From: Pseudochrobactrum asaccharolyticum
GTDB taxonomy: Bacteria; Pseudomonadota; Alphaproteobacteria; Rhizobiales; Rhizobiaceae
NCBI RefSeq assembly: GCF_003314995.1
Contig: NZ_QNRH01000006.1
Span: 62,001-126,000, forward strand
Length of the DNA stretch: 64,000 bases
Reading direction: 5' to 3'
This document shows, piece after piece, positions 35,023 to 43,921 of the stretch. The translations under genes and the position numbers were made by a program. The notes beneath the pieces were generated by a model. It made no database searches, was not told the DNA's origin, and saw only the letters and a program-made list of their open reading frames with translations. Within the stretch, counting starts at the first letter, position 1, and each line of letters opens with the position of its first letter.

Positions 35023-36665
35023 GCGATGTTCCGTCCGGCAGAGGCGGTTGATTTGTTTTGCTTGCCGGTTTTATCAGTGATCAGCATCAGGGTAAAACAA
35101 ATGGCAGCAAGGATCAGTGCCAGACCTGCAGCGTCACTGGTGCGATAGCTGCCCATGCGTTGCAGCAACAGATATGGCAGGGTCTGTACCGCATCGCTGC
35201 CGAACAGCGCGATCGTACCGAGGTCGCCCATAGACAGCGCCATGGCGAAGATAAAGCTTAAAACGAGCGGCCGCCGGATCACCGGCCAGTCAATCAGGCG
35301 CAACCGGTTTAATCCGCTGATGCCGAGAGCGGTGCAGAGCCGGTTATTACGGGCGGCTGCGCTGTCCCATGCAGGACGCAGCAGACGCACCGCAAACGGC
35401 ATCGCCATCACGCCATTGACGGCAATGACCATAAATGGTGCTAGTGTGAACACATCAGTGAACTGACGTAACAGGATGAACCAGCCGGCACCGATGACAA
35501 TCGGCGGGATGATCAGGACGAGGCTGGAACCACTATCAAGTGCAGCAGTGAAAAAGCTGCGCAGTCGGCGCGGGGCTTTGAGATTTTGCGTAGCATTATA
35601 TTCGCGAGCGGCCACCAGCGTGAGCGACAGCACAACGCAAACGGCAGCAGCACCAAAAGCTAACAGCAGCGAGGTAATAATGGCTTGCTGCACGACGGTT
35701 TCATTGATCAGACGCCAGAGATCAGAACCCAGACCGGACAGGACCATGCCGAGCACTGGCAGTGCGAGAAAAAGCGCGGCACAGGCAATAATGACACCTG
35801 ATAGTGCTCTCGCTGCTTTACTGTGACGGATATAATTGCGGCTGACTGTTGTCAGCGACAGGCCTTCTTCTGTCGGTTTGCCGGTCAGGCGTAGCAGACA
35901 TAAAACACCGATAGTGAGCAGGAGTTGTGTCAAGGTGAGGGCGACGGCTCGGGCCAGATCAAAATCAAAATGCAGTGCCTGATAAATGGCGACTTCCAGT
36001 GTGGTTGCACGCGGACCACCGCCCAATGTCAGCACAATGGTGAAGGAACTGGCGCAGAGCATGAAAATCAGCCCGGCAATACCGCTTAAATTGCGGGCGA
36101 TCACCGGCCATTCAATCAGCCGGAAACGGGCGAAGCTGCCCATGCCCAATTGTGCCGAGAGCTTCCAGTAGTCTTGCGGAATGGATTCAAGGCTGGCAAG
36201 CAGCAGGCGAACAGCCAGCGGCATGTTGAAAAACACATGTGCCAGCAAGATACCTGTCAGGCCGTAGATATCCGGTATCAGCGGCATTCCCAAGGCTGTG
36301 CTGCCCTGAGCAATGAAGCCATTGCGTCCGTAAATGCTGGTGATGCCAAAGACGGCCACCAGTGAGGGGAGTGTCAACGGAATTGCGAAAAAGCGCAGCA
36401 GCAATGACCGTCCGCGAAAACTGGCATTGGCTTGGAGTGCGCGGGCAACAGGCAAGGCAAATAACACGGACAGCAACACCGAGAGCAAAGCCTGCAGCAA
36501 AGTGAAACGGGTAATGTTCCATAAATAGCTGTCGAAAGCGGCCAGCGCATCGCTGTCTGATTGCAGTCCCTGAATGCCAAGTGACAGCAAAGCGCCGCCG
36601 GTCAGAACCAGCAGAAGCATTAGTGCTACAAAGCCTGAGGTAGTTTTAAAACGGGATATCTGCAT
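35019..36665 (-). CDS. thiP: Thiamine ABC transporter permease ThiP
   Basis: A 548-residue inner-membrane permease consisting of two fused halves, about 12 helices in all, each with a binding-protein-dependent transport loop ([22 protein letters not shown] and [20 protein letters not shown]) that docks on ThiQ. It has normal length for ThiP. The gene lies 98 bp after thiB, with a strong hairpin in the gap, and overlaps thiQ. Confidence 0.94.
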   Translation of the reverse strand: MQISRFKTTSGFVALMLLLVLTGGALLSLGIQGLQSDSDALAAFDSYLWNITRFTLLQALLSVLLSVLFALPVARALQANASFRGRSLLLRFFAIPLTLPSLVAVFGITSIYGRNGFIAQGSTALGMPLIPDIYGLTGILLAHVFFNMPLAVRLLLASLESIPQDYWKLSAQLGMGSFARFRLIEWPVIARNLSGIAGLIFMLCASSFTIVLTLGGGPRATTLEVAIYQALHFDFDLARAVALTLTQLLLTIGVLCLLRLTGKPTEEGLSLTTVSRNYIRHSKAARALSGVIIACAALFLALPVLGMVLSGLGSDLWRLINETVVQQAIITSLLLAFGAAAVCVVLSLTLVAAREYNATQNLKAPRRLRSFFTAALDSGSSLVLIIPPIVIGAGWFILLRQFTDVFTLAPFMVIAVNGVMAMPFAVRLLRPAWDSAAARNNRLCTALGISGLNRLRLIDWPVIRRPLVLSFIFAMALSMGDLGTIALFGSDAVQTLPYLLLQRMGSYRTSDAAGLALILAAICFTLMLITDKTGKQNKSTASAGRNIA

Positions 36666-36680
36666 TATTTTCCGTATACA

Positions 36681-36705
36681 CTCTGCCGGAAAGATTCCGG
36701 CAGAG
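36681..36705 (-). other. Hairpin between thiB and thiP
   Basis: CTCTGCCGGA (36681-36690) and TCCGGCAGAG (36696-36705) form a perfect 10-bp stem with a 5-nt loop between the binding-protein gene and the permease gene. On the coding strand no long T-run follows, so partial attenuation or 3' protection of the thiB message is more likely than full termination. Confidence 0.6.
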
Positions 36706-36763
36706 CTGTTTTGCTTTTATGCGTATTTATTTGAAAACCGCGTCGTTCTTTTCAGAGCAGACC

Positions 36764-37768
36764 TTAGCGGCTCATGGCATTCAGCCACTCATCCACCCAT
36801 GATTTGCGGTTTTGCGCAACTGTTTCAGGGGCAATCAGCAGGCTCTTATCCGGTTTTGGCAGAGCATCAAAGGCGGCTTTGAGCGGTTCCGAGGTGTTAT
36901 AGGCCGGATACATCCAGTTGGTTTCCGGAATCACATCCTGAAAACCGGGTGTTGTCATGAATTGCAGGAACTGAGCGCTAAGCGGATTTTGTGCGCCCGT
37001 CACAGTCTGACCAGCCAGTTCAATCTGCAGATAGTTGCCTTCTGTAAAAGTCACGGCTTTGTAGCGCTCGGTCTTGTCCGAAATCATGTGATAGGCGGCC
37101 GATGTTGTGTACGACAGCACCATCGGCGCTTCGCCTTTGGTGAACAGGCCATAGCCTTCTGACCAGCCCGGCGTGACTGTGAGTACGCGTTTGCTGAGCT
37201 TCTGCCATTGCTCGGGAGCCTTGTCGCCATAGATGTCTTTCACCCAGAGCATCATGCCGAGACCCGGTGTCGACGTGCGCGGATCCATCAGAATGATTTT
37301 CTGTGAGGCGTCACCGTCAATCAGCTCTGCCATGGATTTTGGCGGTGTTTTCAGTTTCTCGCTGTCATAGATCACTGCAAAATAGCTGTAATCATAAGGC
37401 AGGAACACCTCATCCTGAAAATTGTCCGGAACATTGCTCTTTGCATCTTTCAACCCGTGCGGAGCAAACAGGCCGGAGGCTTTGGCATCGCTGATCAGGT
37501 TGGTATCGAGACCCAGCACAATATCAGCTTTGGTGGATTTGCCTTCGAGCTTCAGGCGGTTGAGTAGTGCCACACCATCAGCAACGGCGACAAAATTCAG
37601 AGTGCAGCCACAGATTTTTTCAAAGTTTTCTTTGACTTTAGGACCCGGACCCCATTCAGCAGTAAAACTGTCATAGGTATAGATTGTCAGGTCTTTCGCC
37701 TGTGCTGCACTACCCAAAGTCAGAGCAGAGAGAAAAGTACCGGTGAGAATAAGATTTCGGATAAGCAT
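36764..37768 (-). CDS. thiB: Thiamine-binding periplasmic protein ThiB
   Basis: A 334-residue periplasmic binding protein for thiamine, thiamine phosphate and thiamine diphosphate. A signal peptide ([24 protein letters not shown]) is followed by [27 protein letters not shown], the typical ThiB N terminus, and later [19 protein letters not shown] and an [16 protein letters not shown] phosphate-loop region. The ATG at 37768 is chosen for the signal peptide; its ribosome binding site is weak, a GAGGAG lying about 22 bases upstream with a GC-rich hairpin between. It is the first gene of the riboswitch-controlled thi operon. Confidence 0.93.
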   Translation of the reverse strand: MLIRNLILTGTFLSALTLGSAAQAKDLTIYTYDSFTAEWGPGPKVKENFEKICGCTLNFVAVADGVALLNRLKLEGKSTKADIVLGLDTNLISDAKASGLFAPHGLKDAKSNVPDNFQDEVFLPYDYSYFAVIYDSEKLKTPPKSMAELIDGDASQKIILMDPRTSTPGLGMMLWVKDIYGDKAPEQWQKLSKRVLTVTPGWSEGYGLFTKGEAPMVLSYTTSAAYHMISDKTERYKAVTFTEGNYLQIELAGQTVTGAQNPLSAQFLQFMTTPGFQDVIPETNWMYPAYNTSEPLKAAFDALPKPDKSLLIAPETVAQNRKSWVDEWLNAMSR

Positions 37769-37839
37769 GAGATAACAGCCGCGCGGGCTCTCCTCTGGTG
37801 TTGGTGTTTCCAAGGATTGAGCGCCGGAAGCCGGACAGC

Positions 37840-37934
37840 ATCTAATCCCTCCGCCGGTACAAACCGGATCAGGTTCAGCGGGTTAGCCGGAGACCGGCCT
37901 CTCAGCCTTTTGCAAGCAGAAGGCACCCCGTTAG
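37840..37934 (-). ncRNA. TPP riboswitch (THI element)
   Basis: On the minus strand all conserved parts of the thiamine-pyrophosphate riboswitch occur in order: GGGGTGCC near 37929-37922, GGCTGAGA near 37908, ACCC near 37883, then GAACCTGATCCGG and, after the 3' stem, GGAGGGATTAGATG near 37850-37838. It lies about 70 bp before thiB and should switch thiBPQ off when TPP is abundant. The following leader has GC-rich hairpins that could form the expression platform. Confidence 0.96.
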
Positions 37935-38020
37935 AGCAGGCAGACAATAGGATAAAACAGCGACGCGGAGCAAGAAGAATGTAGGCTTCCGGTCTGAGAA
38001 GCAGCATGATATGCAGCAGC

Positions 38021-38662
38021 ATGTCAAAATTTCTCATTCTTCTTGGCGGCGATCTGACCGTCACCCCACGCTTGAAACAGCAGATTGCCGGTGCGCGTGT
38101 TCTGGCGGCCGACAGCGGTATGCGCCATGCGGCCGGTCTTGGTGTCGTGCCGGAATTATGGCTCGGCGATTTTGATTCCACGGATGCTGCATTGGCTGAT
38201 CAATATGCCCATGTGGAGCGACAGGTCTTTCCGGTTGCGAAGAATATGACCGATGGTGAATTAGCGCTGCATGAAGCCTATGAGCGCGGTGCGACTGAAG
38301 TGATTTTGGCAGGCGCATTTGGCGGTGAACGGACAGACCATACATTTCTGCATCTGAGCATGGCGGTGGCGCAGGCGCATAAGGGACGTAAGATTTTTCT
38401 GTCCAGCGGTCATGAGGAAGCAACACCGTTGCTCTATGGAAAAACGGAGTTTGACCTGCCGGAAGATACGCTGTTTAGTATTTTAGGCTTTGAAACATTA
38501 ACCGGATTATCAATTTTCGGGGCAGAATGGCCGCTTGATGCTGTTACCGTGCCATTTGGCTCTTCTTTAACGCTCTCAAATAGAGTAAAAGAAACATTAA
38601 CGGTGACTTTGGAGACTGGGACTGCAATTCTGGTGGCATCACCTGTCAGTGCTTTGATCTAA
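38021..38662 (+). CDS. thiN: Thiamine pyrophosphokinase
   Basis: A 213-residue enzyme that makes thiamine diphosphate directly from thiamine and ATP. Key stretches are ADSGMRHAAGLGVVPELWLGDFDS, VFPVAKNMTDGELALHEA and AGAFGGERTDHTFLHLSMA, the conserved catalytic region of the family. The ATG at 38021 (MSKFLILLGGDLTV) gives the family's beta-strand start; an ATG at 38006 adds five residues. It is divergent from thiBPQ, so imported thiamine would be converted at once to the riboswitch ligand TPP. Confidence 0.92.
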   Translation: MSKFLILLGGDLTVTPRLKQQIAGARVLAADSGMRHAAGLGVVPELWLGDFDSTDAALADQYAHVERQVFPVAKNMTDGELALHEAYERGATEVILAGAFGGERTDHTFLHLSMAVAQAHKGRKIFLSSGHEEATPLLYGKTEFDLPEDTLFSILGFETLTGLSIFGAEWPLDAVTVPFGSSLTLSNRVKETLTVTLETGTAILVASPVSALI

Positions 38663-38772
38663 TGTGACTAAACATAAAAACCTGTAAATTGTTTTGATGG
38701 TTGCTGTCTTCTTTTTGCTATAAAATGCAGGAGATTATGGCAAGTGAGTAGCCTCAACGGGAGTAACTTTAA

Positions 38773-39057
38773 ATGAAATCACGTCTTTCTATGATCGCAG
38801 TCACTGTAGTGCTCGCGTTCTCGACTGTTGCCTGTACAACAGGTGAACAGCGCACCGCGGGTTACGGTGTAGGCGGCGCAGCAATCGGCGCTCTCGCTGG
38901 TGGCGCAATCGGCGGTAACGGCCGTGGCGCTCTGACCGGTGCAGCCATCGGTGCAGTTGCCGGTACTCTGCTCGGTGCAGCACAGACCCGTAACGGCGTT
39001 CAGTATTGCCGCTACCGCGACAATTACGGCCGCGTTTACGAAGCGCCTTGTAACTAA
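38773..39057 (+). CDS. Glycine-zipper lipoprotein (17-kDa surface antigen-like)
   Basis: A 94-residue outer-membrane lipoprotein. The signal peptide ends in lipobox STVAC, leaving Cys21 as the lipidated residue. Residues 30-67 are a glycine-zipper hydrophobic repeat (GVGGAAIGALAGGAIGGNG and GALTGAAIGAVAGTLLG) typical of the rickettsial 17-kDa antigen/YMGG families, probably membrane associated. A short C-terminal part has two Cys (QYCRYRDNYGRVYEAPCN). The ATG follows CGGGAG. Function is unknown; these are abundant envelope proteins. Confidence 0.88.
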   Translation: MKSRLSMIAVTVVLAFSTVACTTGEQRTAGYGVGGAAIGALAGGAIGGNGRGALTGAAIGAVAGTLLGAAQTRNGVQYCRYRDNYGRVYEAPCN

Positions 39058-39080
39058 TTGCTACAAGTCAGATTTAAAGA

Positions 39081-39110
39081 AAACAGGCCGTTTTGCGGCC
39101 TGTTTTTTTT
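39081..39110 (+). terminator. Terminator after the glycine-zipper lipoprotein gene
   Basis: AAACAGGCCG (39081-39090) and CGGCCTGTTT (39096-39105) pair, followed by a run of eight T. Confidence 0.92.
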
Positions 39111-39123
39111 ATGTCTGTATATG

Positions 39124-39185
39124 ACTGCATATTGGCGCAAAGAGGAAATTTGCCGCGAGGGTTCCTGTTTGCGCCAATATGCAGT
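39124..39185. repeat. 62-bp inverted repeat with perfect 18-bp arms
   Basis: ACTGCATATTGGCGCAAA (39124-39141) and TTTGCGCCAATATGCAGT (39168-39185) are exact reverse complements, enclosing 26 bases that contain a smaller AGGAA/TTCCT pairing. It lies just after the terminator of the preceding gene and 48 bp before the ABC-F ATG. It could be a very stable RNA hairpin in the ABC-F leader, a protein-binding site or a remnant mobile palindrome. Confidence 0.75.
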
Positions 39186-39233
39186 AATGAGCAGTAACGA
39201 TCTTCTACCTCTTTTTTAAAAGCGTATATATTC

Positions 39234-41045
39234 ATGGCTCCTCCTCTCCTCCGACTTGACCAGATCAGCCTGACTTTTGGCGGTACGCCGCTGCTTGAAG
39301 ATGCGGGGCTGTCGATCAGCGAAGGAGAGCGCATTGCGCTGGTCGGGCGTAACGGTTCGGGCAAATCTACCCTTTTGAAAATCGCAGCCGGTATGGTTGA
39401 ACCGACCGGCGGTGAGATTTTCCGGCATCCTTCGGCAACGATCCGCTATCTGGCACAGGCTCCTGATATGGATGGTTTTGCCAATGTGCGTGATTATGTT
39501 GAGGCAGGTCTCGGGCCGACAGACGACCCGTATCGTGTGGCCTATCTTCTGGAAAATCTTGGCCTGACCGGTGATGAAACACCGCAGCAGCTTTCCGGCG
39601 GTGAAGCGCGCCGTGCAGCACTGGCGCGGGTGATTGCCCCGCAGCCGGATGTGCTGCTGCTGGATGAGCCGACCAACCATCTCGATCTGGCAACCATTGA
39701 GTGGCTGGAGCAGGAATTGCGTCAGATCCGCTCGGCGATTGTGCTGATTTCCCATGACCGTCGTTTTCTGGAAAATGTCAGTCGTTCGACTATCTGGCTG
39801 GATCGCGGTGTCACGCGCCGTATCGAGCAGGGTTTCGCGCATTTTGAAGAATGGCGCGATAAAGTTCTGGAAGAAGAAGAGCGTGATCACCAGAAGCTCG
39901 GACGCCAGATTGTGCGCGAAGAACATTGGCTGCGCTATGGCGTGACCGCGCGGCGCAAGCGTAATATGCGCCGTCTTGGTGAACTGCACTCCATGCGCAA
40001 CGAGTTTCGCACCCATCGCCATGCGCAGGGCGTTGCAACGCTGCAGGCCAGCGATGTGAAAGAATCCGGCAAGCTTGTGATTGAAGCGGATAAAATCAGC
40101 AAGGCCTATGATGAGCGCGTGCTGGTGAAAGATTTTTCCATCCGCGTTAATCGCGGTGATCGTATCGGTCTTGTCGGGCCTAATGGCGCCGGTAAAACCA
40201 CCTTGCTGTCGATGCTGACCGGTAAAATTGAGCCGGATTCCGGCACAATCCGTCTTGGTGTTAATCTGGACTTTGCCGAACTTGATCAGAAACGTGAGCT
40301 CAATCCGGATGAAACCCTGTCGCATTACCTGACAGACGGGCGCGGTGAATCTCTGGTGGTCAATGGCGAGCAGCGCCATGTCGTTTCCTATATGAAGGAC
40401 TTCCTGTTTCAGCCGGAACAGGCACGTACGCCGATCCGCGAATTATCGGGCGGTGAGCGTGCACGTCTGATGCTGGCGCGGGTTCTGTCACGTCCTGCCA
40501 ATCTGCTGATCCTCGATGAGCCGACCAATGATCTGGATATGGAAACGCTTGATCTGTTGCAGGAACTCGTGGCCGGATTTGCAGGCACAGTTATTCTGGT
40601 CAGCCATGACCGTGATTTTCTCGACCGGACAGTCTCATCGGTGATCGCACCGGAAGGTGACGGACGCTGGCTGCAATATGCTGGTGGTTATGCGGATATG
40701 ATGGCACAGCGCAAAGAAACAGCACTGGCGCGCCGTCAGGTGAAATCTGCTGCGCCTGCACGCAGTGATGAGGCGGAAGCCGCGCCGGCACCTAAGCGCG
40801 AAGAAAAACGCAAGCTGTCTTACAAACAGAAATTTGCGCTGGAAACATTGCCGGCAAAAATGGAAAAGCTGAGTGCTGAAATTGCGGCACTTGAGGTGAA
40901 AATGGCTGATCCGGCGCTTTATACCAAAGATCCTGATCAGTTTGCCAAGATTGCTGCCGAGATTGAAAAGAAGCGCAATGAAGTTGAAGCCCATGAAGAA
41001 GAATGGCTTGAACTGGAAATGCTGCGTGAGGAAATCGAAGGCTGA
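39234..41045 (+). CDS. ABC-F family ATPase (Uup-like)
   Basis: A 603-residue cytosolic protein with two ABC domains and no membrane segments: Walker A GRNGSGKST (about 37-45) and GPNGAGKTT, signatures LSGGEARRAALARV and LSGGERARLMLARV, Walker B LLLDEPTNHLDL and LILDEPTNDLDM. The inter-domain linker (arm/P-site tip) is Arg/Lys/Glu-rich, and the C terminus is a coiled coil (about 530-603, LPAKMEKLSAEIAALEVKM). This is the Uup architecture of ABC-F translation or ribosome-associated factors. No clear Shine-Dalgarno sequence precedes the ATG at 39234; the upstream bases are AT-rich (TATATATTC). Confidence 0.92.
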   Translation: MAPPLLRLDQISLTFGGTPLLEDAGLSISEGERIALVGRNGSGKSTLLKIAAGMVEPTGGEIFRHPSATIRYLAQAPDMDGFANVRDYVEAGLGPTDDPYRVAYLLENLGLTGDETPQQLSGGEARRAALARVIAPQPDVLLLDEPTNHLDLATIEWLEQELRQIRSAIVLISHDRRFLENVSRSTIWLDRGVTRRIEQGFAHFEEWRDKVLEEEERDHQKLGRQIVREEHWLRYGVTARRKRNMRRLGELHSMRNEFRTHRHAQGVATLQASDVKESGKLVIEADKISKAYDERVLVKDFSIRVNRGDRIGLVGPNGAGKTTLLSMLTGKIEPDSGTIRLGVNLDFAELDQKRELNPDETLSHYLTDGRGESLVVNGEQRHVVSYMKDFLFQPEQARTPIRELSGGERARLMLARVLSRPANLLILDEPTNDLDMETLDLLQELVAGFAGTVILVSHDRDFLDRTVSSVIAPEGDGRWLQYAGGYADMMAQRKETALARRQVKSAAPARSDEAEAAPAPKREEKRKLSYKQKFALETLPAKMEKLSAEIAALEVKMADPALYTKDPDQFAKIAAEIEKKRNEVEAHEEEWLELEMLREEIEG

Positions 41046-41068
41046 TTTTTCCTCCGCTTTGAAATAGT

Positions 41069-41104
41069 AAAAGCCTGCCTGAATGATGTTTCAGGCAGGC
41101 TTTT
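41069..41104. terminator. Bidirectional terminator between the ABC-F and aldo/keto reductase genes
   Basis: AAAAGCCTGCCTGAA and TTCAGGCAGGCTTTT form a perfect 15-bp stem with U-runs on either strand. Confidence 0.92.
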
Positions 41105-41109
41105 TGTTT

Positions 41110-42057
41110 TTATGCGCTGGCGTTATTCAGAGCATCCAGTGCGTCCTGATCCAGTGTCAGGCGTGTGGCTTTGATCAGTTCTTCCAGCTGGTCAATTTTG
41201 GTGGCGCTGGAGATCGGCGCAGTAACGGATGGCTGTGCCATCAGCCATGCAACTGCGATCTGTGCGACTGTCACGCTATAGCGCTCTGCGACCTGATCCA
41301 TTGCGGCGAGGATTTTCAAACCGCGCTCGTTGAGATAGCTGGCACCAACTCGCGCCCCGCGCGGGCTGATGGTCAGATCTTCTTCCTTGCGGTATTTCCC
41401 GGTCAGGAAGCCTGCCGCCAGCGTATAATAAGGGATGACGCTCACCTTATTGGCGCTCACAACCGGTTCCAGCGTGGTTTCATAGACATTGCGGTCGTAG
41501 AGATTATACAGCGGCTGCAATGAATCATAACGCGGCAGATTATGTTTCGCGGAGGTGTCTAGGGCCGCTTGCAGGCGCTCACCGGTGATATTGGAAGCGC
41601 CGATTGCGCGTACCTTACCGGCTTTGATCAGATCCTGAAATGTGCCGAGCACATCTTCAAACGGCGTATTCGGATCATCATAATGCGACTGATAGAGATC
41701 AATATAATCTGTCTGCAGACGCTTGAGTGAGGCATCAACGCATTCGCGGATATGGGCAGGTGCCATGGTAAAGCCTTCGCCCATATCGGCGCCGACCTTG
41801 GTAGCAATGATCATCTTGTCACGGCTGCCGCGGCTTTTGAGCCAGTTACCGATAACGGTTTCCGACTCACCGCCCTTGTGCCCTTCTACCCAGCGGGAAT
41901 AGACATTGGCCGTATCGATAAATGTCAGTTCTGCATCGAGCAGACGATCAAGCAAGGCGAAAGATGTGGTTTCATCGGCTGTCCAGCCGAAGACATTGCC
42001 GCCGAAACAAAAAGGTGAAACCTTCAGTTCTGACTGTCCGAGTTGTTTTAGGCGCAT
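41110..42057 (-). CDS. Aldo/keto reductase
   Basis: A 315-residue NADPH-dependent oxidoreductase of the AKR superfamily. The catalytic set is visible: Asp in TFIDTANVYSRW with the Tyr, Lys in IIATKVGADMGEG, and His in YQSHYDDPNTPFED; the NADP-binding part contains AIGASNITGERL and YYTLAAGFLTGKYR. It belongs to the YajO/AKR11-13-like group that reduces small aldehydes; the substrate is unknown. The short gap to the downstream marR gene on the same strand hints at cotranscription or joint control. Confidence 0.9.
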   Translation of the reverse strand: MRLKQLGQSELKVSPFCFGGNVFGWTADETTSFALLDRLLDAELTFIDTANVYSRWVEGHKGGESETVIGNWLKSRGSRDKMIIATKVGADMGEGFTMAPAHIRECVDASLKRLQTDYIDLYQSHYDDPNTPFEDVLGTFQDLIKAGKVRAIGASNITGERLQAALDTSAKHNLPRYDSLQPLYNLYDRNVYETTLEPVVSANKVSVIPYYTLAAGFLTGKYRKEEDLTISPRGARVGASYLNERGLKILAAMDQVAERYSVTVAQIAVAWLMAQPSVTAPISSATKIDQLEELIKATRLTLDQDALDALNNASA

Positions 42058-42167
42058 TCCGTTTCCTCCGCTGGATATGCTGTATTCGTGTGTGGCGGAT
42101 TATGACCAAAAAGATGCGCAGGGAAAGTAAAAGCGGGGCAAAGCGCCTGAATGACACAGTTTTGTGT

Positions 42168-42623
42168 TTATGGCGTTGAGATATTGCCAAGGTTGAGCAG
42201 CAGTGAGCGCAACATATCGCCATTGCCGTTGAGCAGGCTATTCTCTAGCTCCGCATGGATTTCTCTCCAGACAGGAACAGCTTTTGCCAGCAGGTCTGAG
42301 CCTTTTGGCGTCAGCAAAAGCAAACGGCTGCGCCGGTCTGAGGTGTCGGCAATAATCTCAACCAGTGAATTTTTCTGAAGCGGTTTGAGTGCAGCCGTTA
42401 AAGTGGTGCGATCCATTGCCAGTAAACGGGCAACCGGTGCAATAGATGGTGGTTCCGGCCGGTTCAAAGCCATCAGCAAAGAGAACTGACCATTCGTCAG
42501 CCCGTAAGGCCGCAAAGCATCATCAAAATAACGGGCTAAGGCGCGGGCAGCACGCTGCGTATGCAGGCAGAGGCAGGTATCGCGGACTTCCAGCGTGGTC
42601 GAAAACGGGACATTTATTGACAT
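42168..42623 (-). CDS. MarR-family transcriptional regulator
   Basis: A 151-residue winged-helix regulator. Recognition region: GQFSLLMALNR, VARLLAMDRTTLTAALKPLQK and DRRSRLLLLTPKGSDLL, the HTH and wing of MarR proteins. Two Cys near residue 17-19 (DTCLCLHTQRAARAL), in the dimer helix, could sense oxidants, as in OhrR-like proteins, though that is only a possibility. It is divergent from a DUF1428 gene with a perfect palindrome between them, and upstream of the aldo/keto reductase on the same strand. Confidence 0.9.
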   Translation of the reverse strand: MSINVPFSTTLEVRDTCLCLHTQRAARALARYFDDALRPYGLTNGQFSLLMALNRPEPPSIAPVARLLAMDRTTLTAALKPLQKNSLVEIIADTSDRRSRLLLLTPKGSDLLAKAVPVWREIHAELENSLLNGNGDMLRSLLLNLGNISTP

Positions 42624-42646
42624 TTTATAATTATGTTGATATCAAC
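42617..42646 (+). promoter_or_regulatory. Promoter with palindromic operator between marR and the DUF1428 gene
   Basis: TTGACA (42617-42622) and TATCAA (42640-42645) are 17 bases apart, giving a promoter for the DUF1428 gene. A perfect 12-bp palindrome, GTTGATATCAAC (42635-42646), overlaps the -10 element. It is the natural operator for the divergent MarR protein. Confidence 0.6.
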
Positions 42647-42695
42647 TTATTAAGTCAACGGAAGAATAACGTTGCCCACAAGGAGGAGAGTGGAA

Positions 42696-43049
42696 ATGGG
42701 ATATGTTGAAGGTTTTGTTGCTTCAGTGCCGCAGGGCAGCAAAGAGGCTTATCGTAAACATGCTTCTGAAGCTGCCGTTTTGTTCAAGGAATTCGGCGCG
42801 ATCCGTATTGTCGAGTGCTGGGGCGATGATGTTCCGGACGGCAAAGTGACGGATTTCCGTCGCGCTGTGCAGGCCAAAGACGGCGAGATTGTTGTTTTCA
42901 GCTGGATTGAGTTTCCGTCAAAAACAGTCCGGGATTCCGCATGGAAAAAACTGATGGAAGATCCGCGTATGCAGGCGATTGGTGAGGCGATGCCTTTTGA
43001 CGGTAAGCGGATGATCTATGGTGGCTTTGAGAAGCTGCTGGAAGTGTGA
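42696..43049 (+). CDS. DUF1428 (YbaA-like) protein
   Basis: A 117-residue cytosolic protein starting MGYVEGFVASVPQGSKEAYRKHA, with IVECWGDDVPDGKVTDFRRAV and SWIEFPSKTVRDSAWKKLMEDPRM, the signature of the DUF1428 dimeric ferredoxin-like fold family (E. coli YbaA). Function unknown. The ATG at 42696 follows AGGAGGAGAG; an in-frame start at 42672 lies before the ribosome binding site. It is probably controlled by the divergent MarR regulator. Confidence 0.88.
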   Translation: MGYVEGFVASVPQGSKEAYRKHASEAAVLFKEFGAIRIVECWGDDVPDGKVTDFRRAVQAKDGEIVVFSWIEFPSKTVRDSAWKKLMEDPRMQAIGEAMPFDGKRMIYGGFEKLLEV

Positions 43050-43065
43050 CCATTGATAAGGCAAT

Positions 43066-43095
43066 AAAAAAAGGGAGCTGAGCGCTCCCTTTTTT
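43066..43095. terminator. Bidirectional terminator between the DUF1428 gene and gapR
   Basis: AAAAAAGGGAGC and GCTCCCTTTTTT pair around a 5-nt loop between convergent genes. Confidence 0.92.
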
Positions 43096-43108
43096 ATGTG
43101 CTGACAGA

Positions 43109-43378
43109 TCAGCTCATGCCAAGCGCGTCCATATAGAGCTGGATCATCGCTTCTTCTTCCTGACGCTCATGCGCTTCTTTCTTACGCAGGCGGATAATGG
43201 TGCGCACAGCTTTGGTGTCAAAGCCGGAGCCTTTCAGCTCAGCAAAAACCTCTTTGATATCATCAGAGATGGTCTTTTTCTCTTCTTCAAGACGTTCAAC
43301 ACGTTCAATAAATGCACGCAGCTGGCCGACTGCAATGGACTGGGCGCTGTCGCCGGTAATATCGTCGCTCAATATCAT
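43109..43378 (-). CDS. gapR: DNA-binding protein GapR (DUF2312)
   Basis: An 89-residue, mostly helical protein: [49 protein letters not shown]. This is the DUF2312/GapR family, which in Caulobacter crescentus binds overtwisted AT-rich DNA ahead of forks and polymerases and helps topoisomerases. The length matches the family and the conserved Lys/Arg face is intact. It stands alone, closed by a terminator. Confidence 0.92.
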   Translation of the reverse strand: MILSDDITGDSAQSIAVGQLRAFIERVERLEEEKKTISDDIKEVFAELKGSGFDTKAVRTIIRLRKKEAHERQEEEAMIQLYMDALGMS

Positions 43379-43540
43379 TCTCCGATTATAGACAAGACCA
43401 TATGAACCGCTGGGCGAGTCGCAGGCCTTAAAACAGGTGGTCTTGGTTGCCTCACATGCGCGGCATGGTCAAGCAATGGATTCAAGAATCTTGAAATCTT
43501 AACTAGCAGCCAAGCGGTAAGATACTGGTTAAAATATGGG

Positions 43541-43846
43541 TCAGTGATCTGATTTTCGGGAAGAAAAAGCATCCAGTTGCGCCGGACTGGCCGGTGTCTG
43601 GTGTTTTTCGCGCCATTCTTCATAAGGCATGCCATAAATCTCGGCGCGGGCTTCATCTTTCGTCAGTTCTGTACCATCAGCATTGGCGGCTTCCTGAAAC
43701 CAGTTGGACAGGCAGTTGCGGCAAAAACCGGTCAGGTTCATCATATCAATATTCTGAACATCGGTGCGGTTGCGCAAATGCTCAACCAGCCTGCGAAACG
43801 CTGCGGCTTCATAGGTCTGACGTTGTGCGTCGGTGATGTTTGTCAT
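43541..43846 (-). CDS. DUF1244 family protein
   Basis: A 101-residue cytosolic protein with the DUF1244 signature AAAFRRLVEHLRNRTDVQNIDMMNLTGFCRNCLSNW and YGMPYEEWREKHQTPAS. The CRNC pair is conserved in the family and may bind a metal or be redox active; function is unknown. The ATG is at 43846. It lies 75 bp after the N-formylglutamate amidohydrolase gene, same strand, with a repeat remnant between them. Confidence 0.88.
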   Translation of the reverse strand: MTNITDAQRQTYEAAAFRRLVEHLRNRTDVQNIDMMNLTGFCRNCLSNWFQEAANADGTELTKDEARAEIYGMPYEEWREKHQTPASPAQLDAFSSRKSDH

Positions 43847-43865
43847 GAAATGTCCTCTCGATAGC

Positions 43866-43920
43866 GGTTCAGTTCACAGTGTTGATTTGAAACCGCTTCA
43901 CACTTTCGGAATATGCTCTT
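43866..43920. repeat. Degenerate RIME-like repeat fragment
   Basis: The words GAAACCGCTTCACACTTTCGG and ATGCTCT match the right half of the element at 12386-12513 with small losses. It seems to be a decayed copy between the DUF1244 gene and the upstream amidohydrolase gene. Confidence 0.45.
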
Positions 43921-43921
43921 C

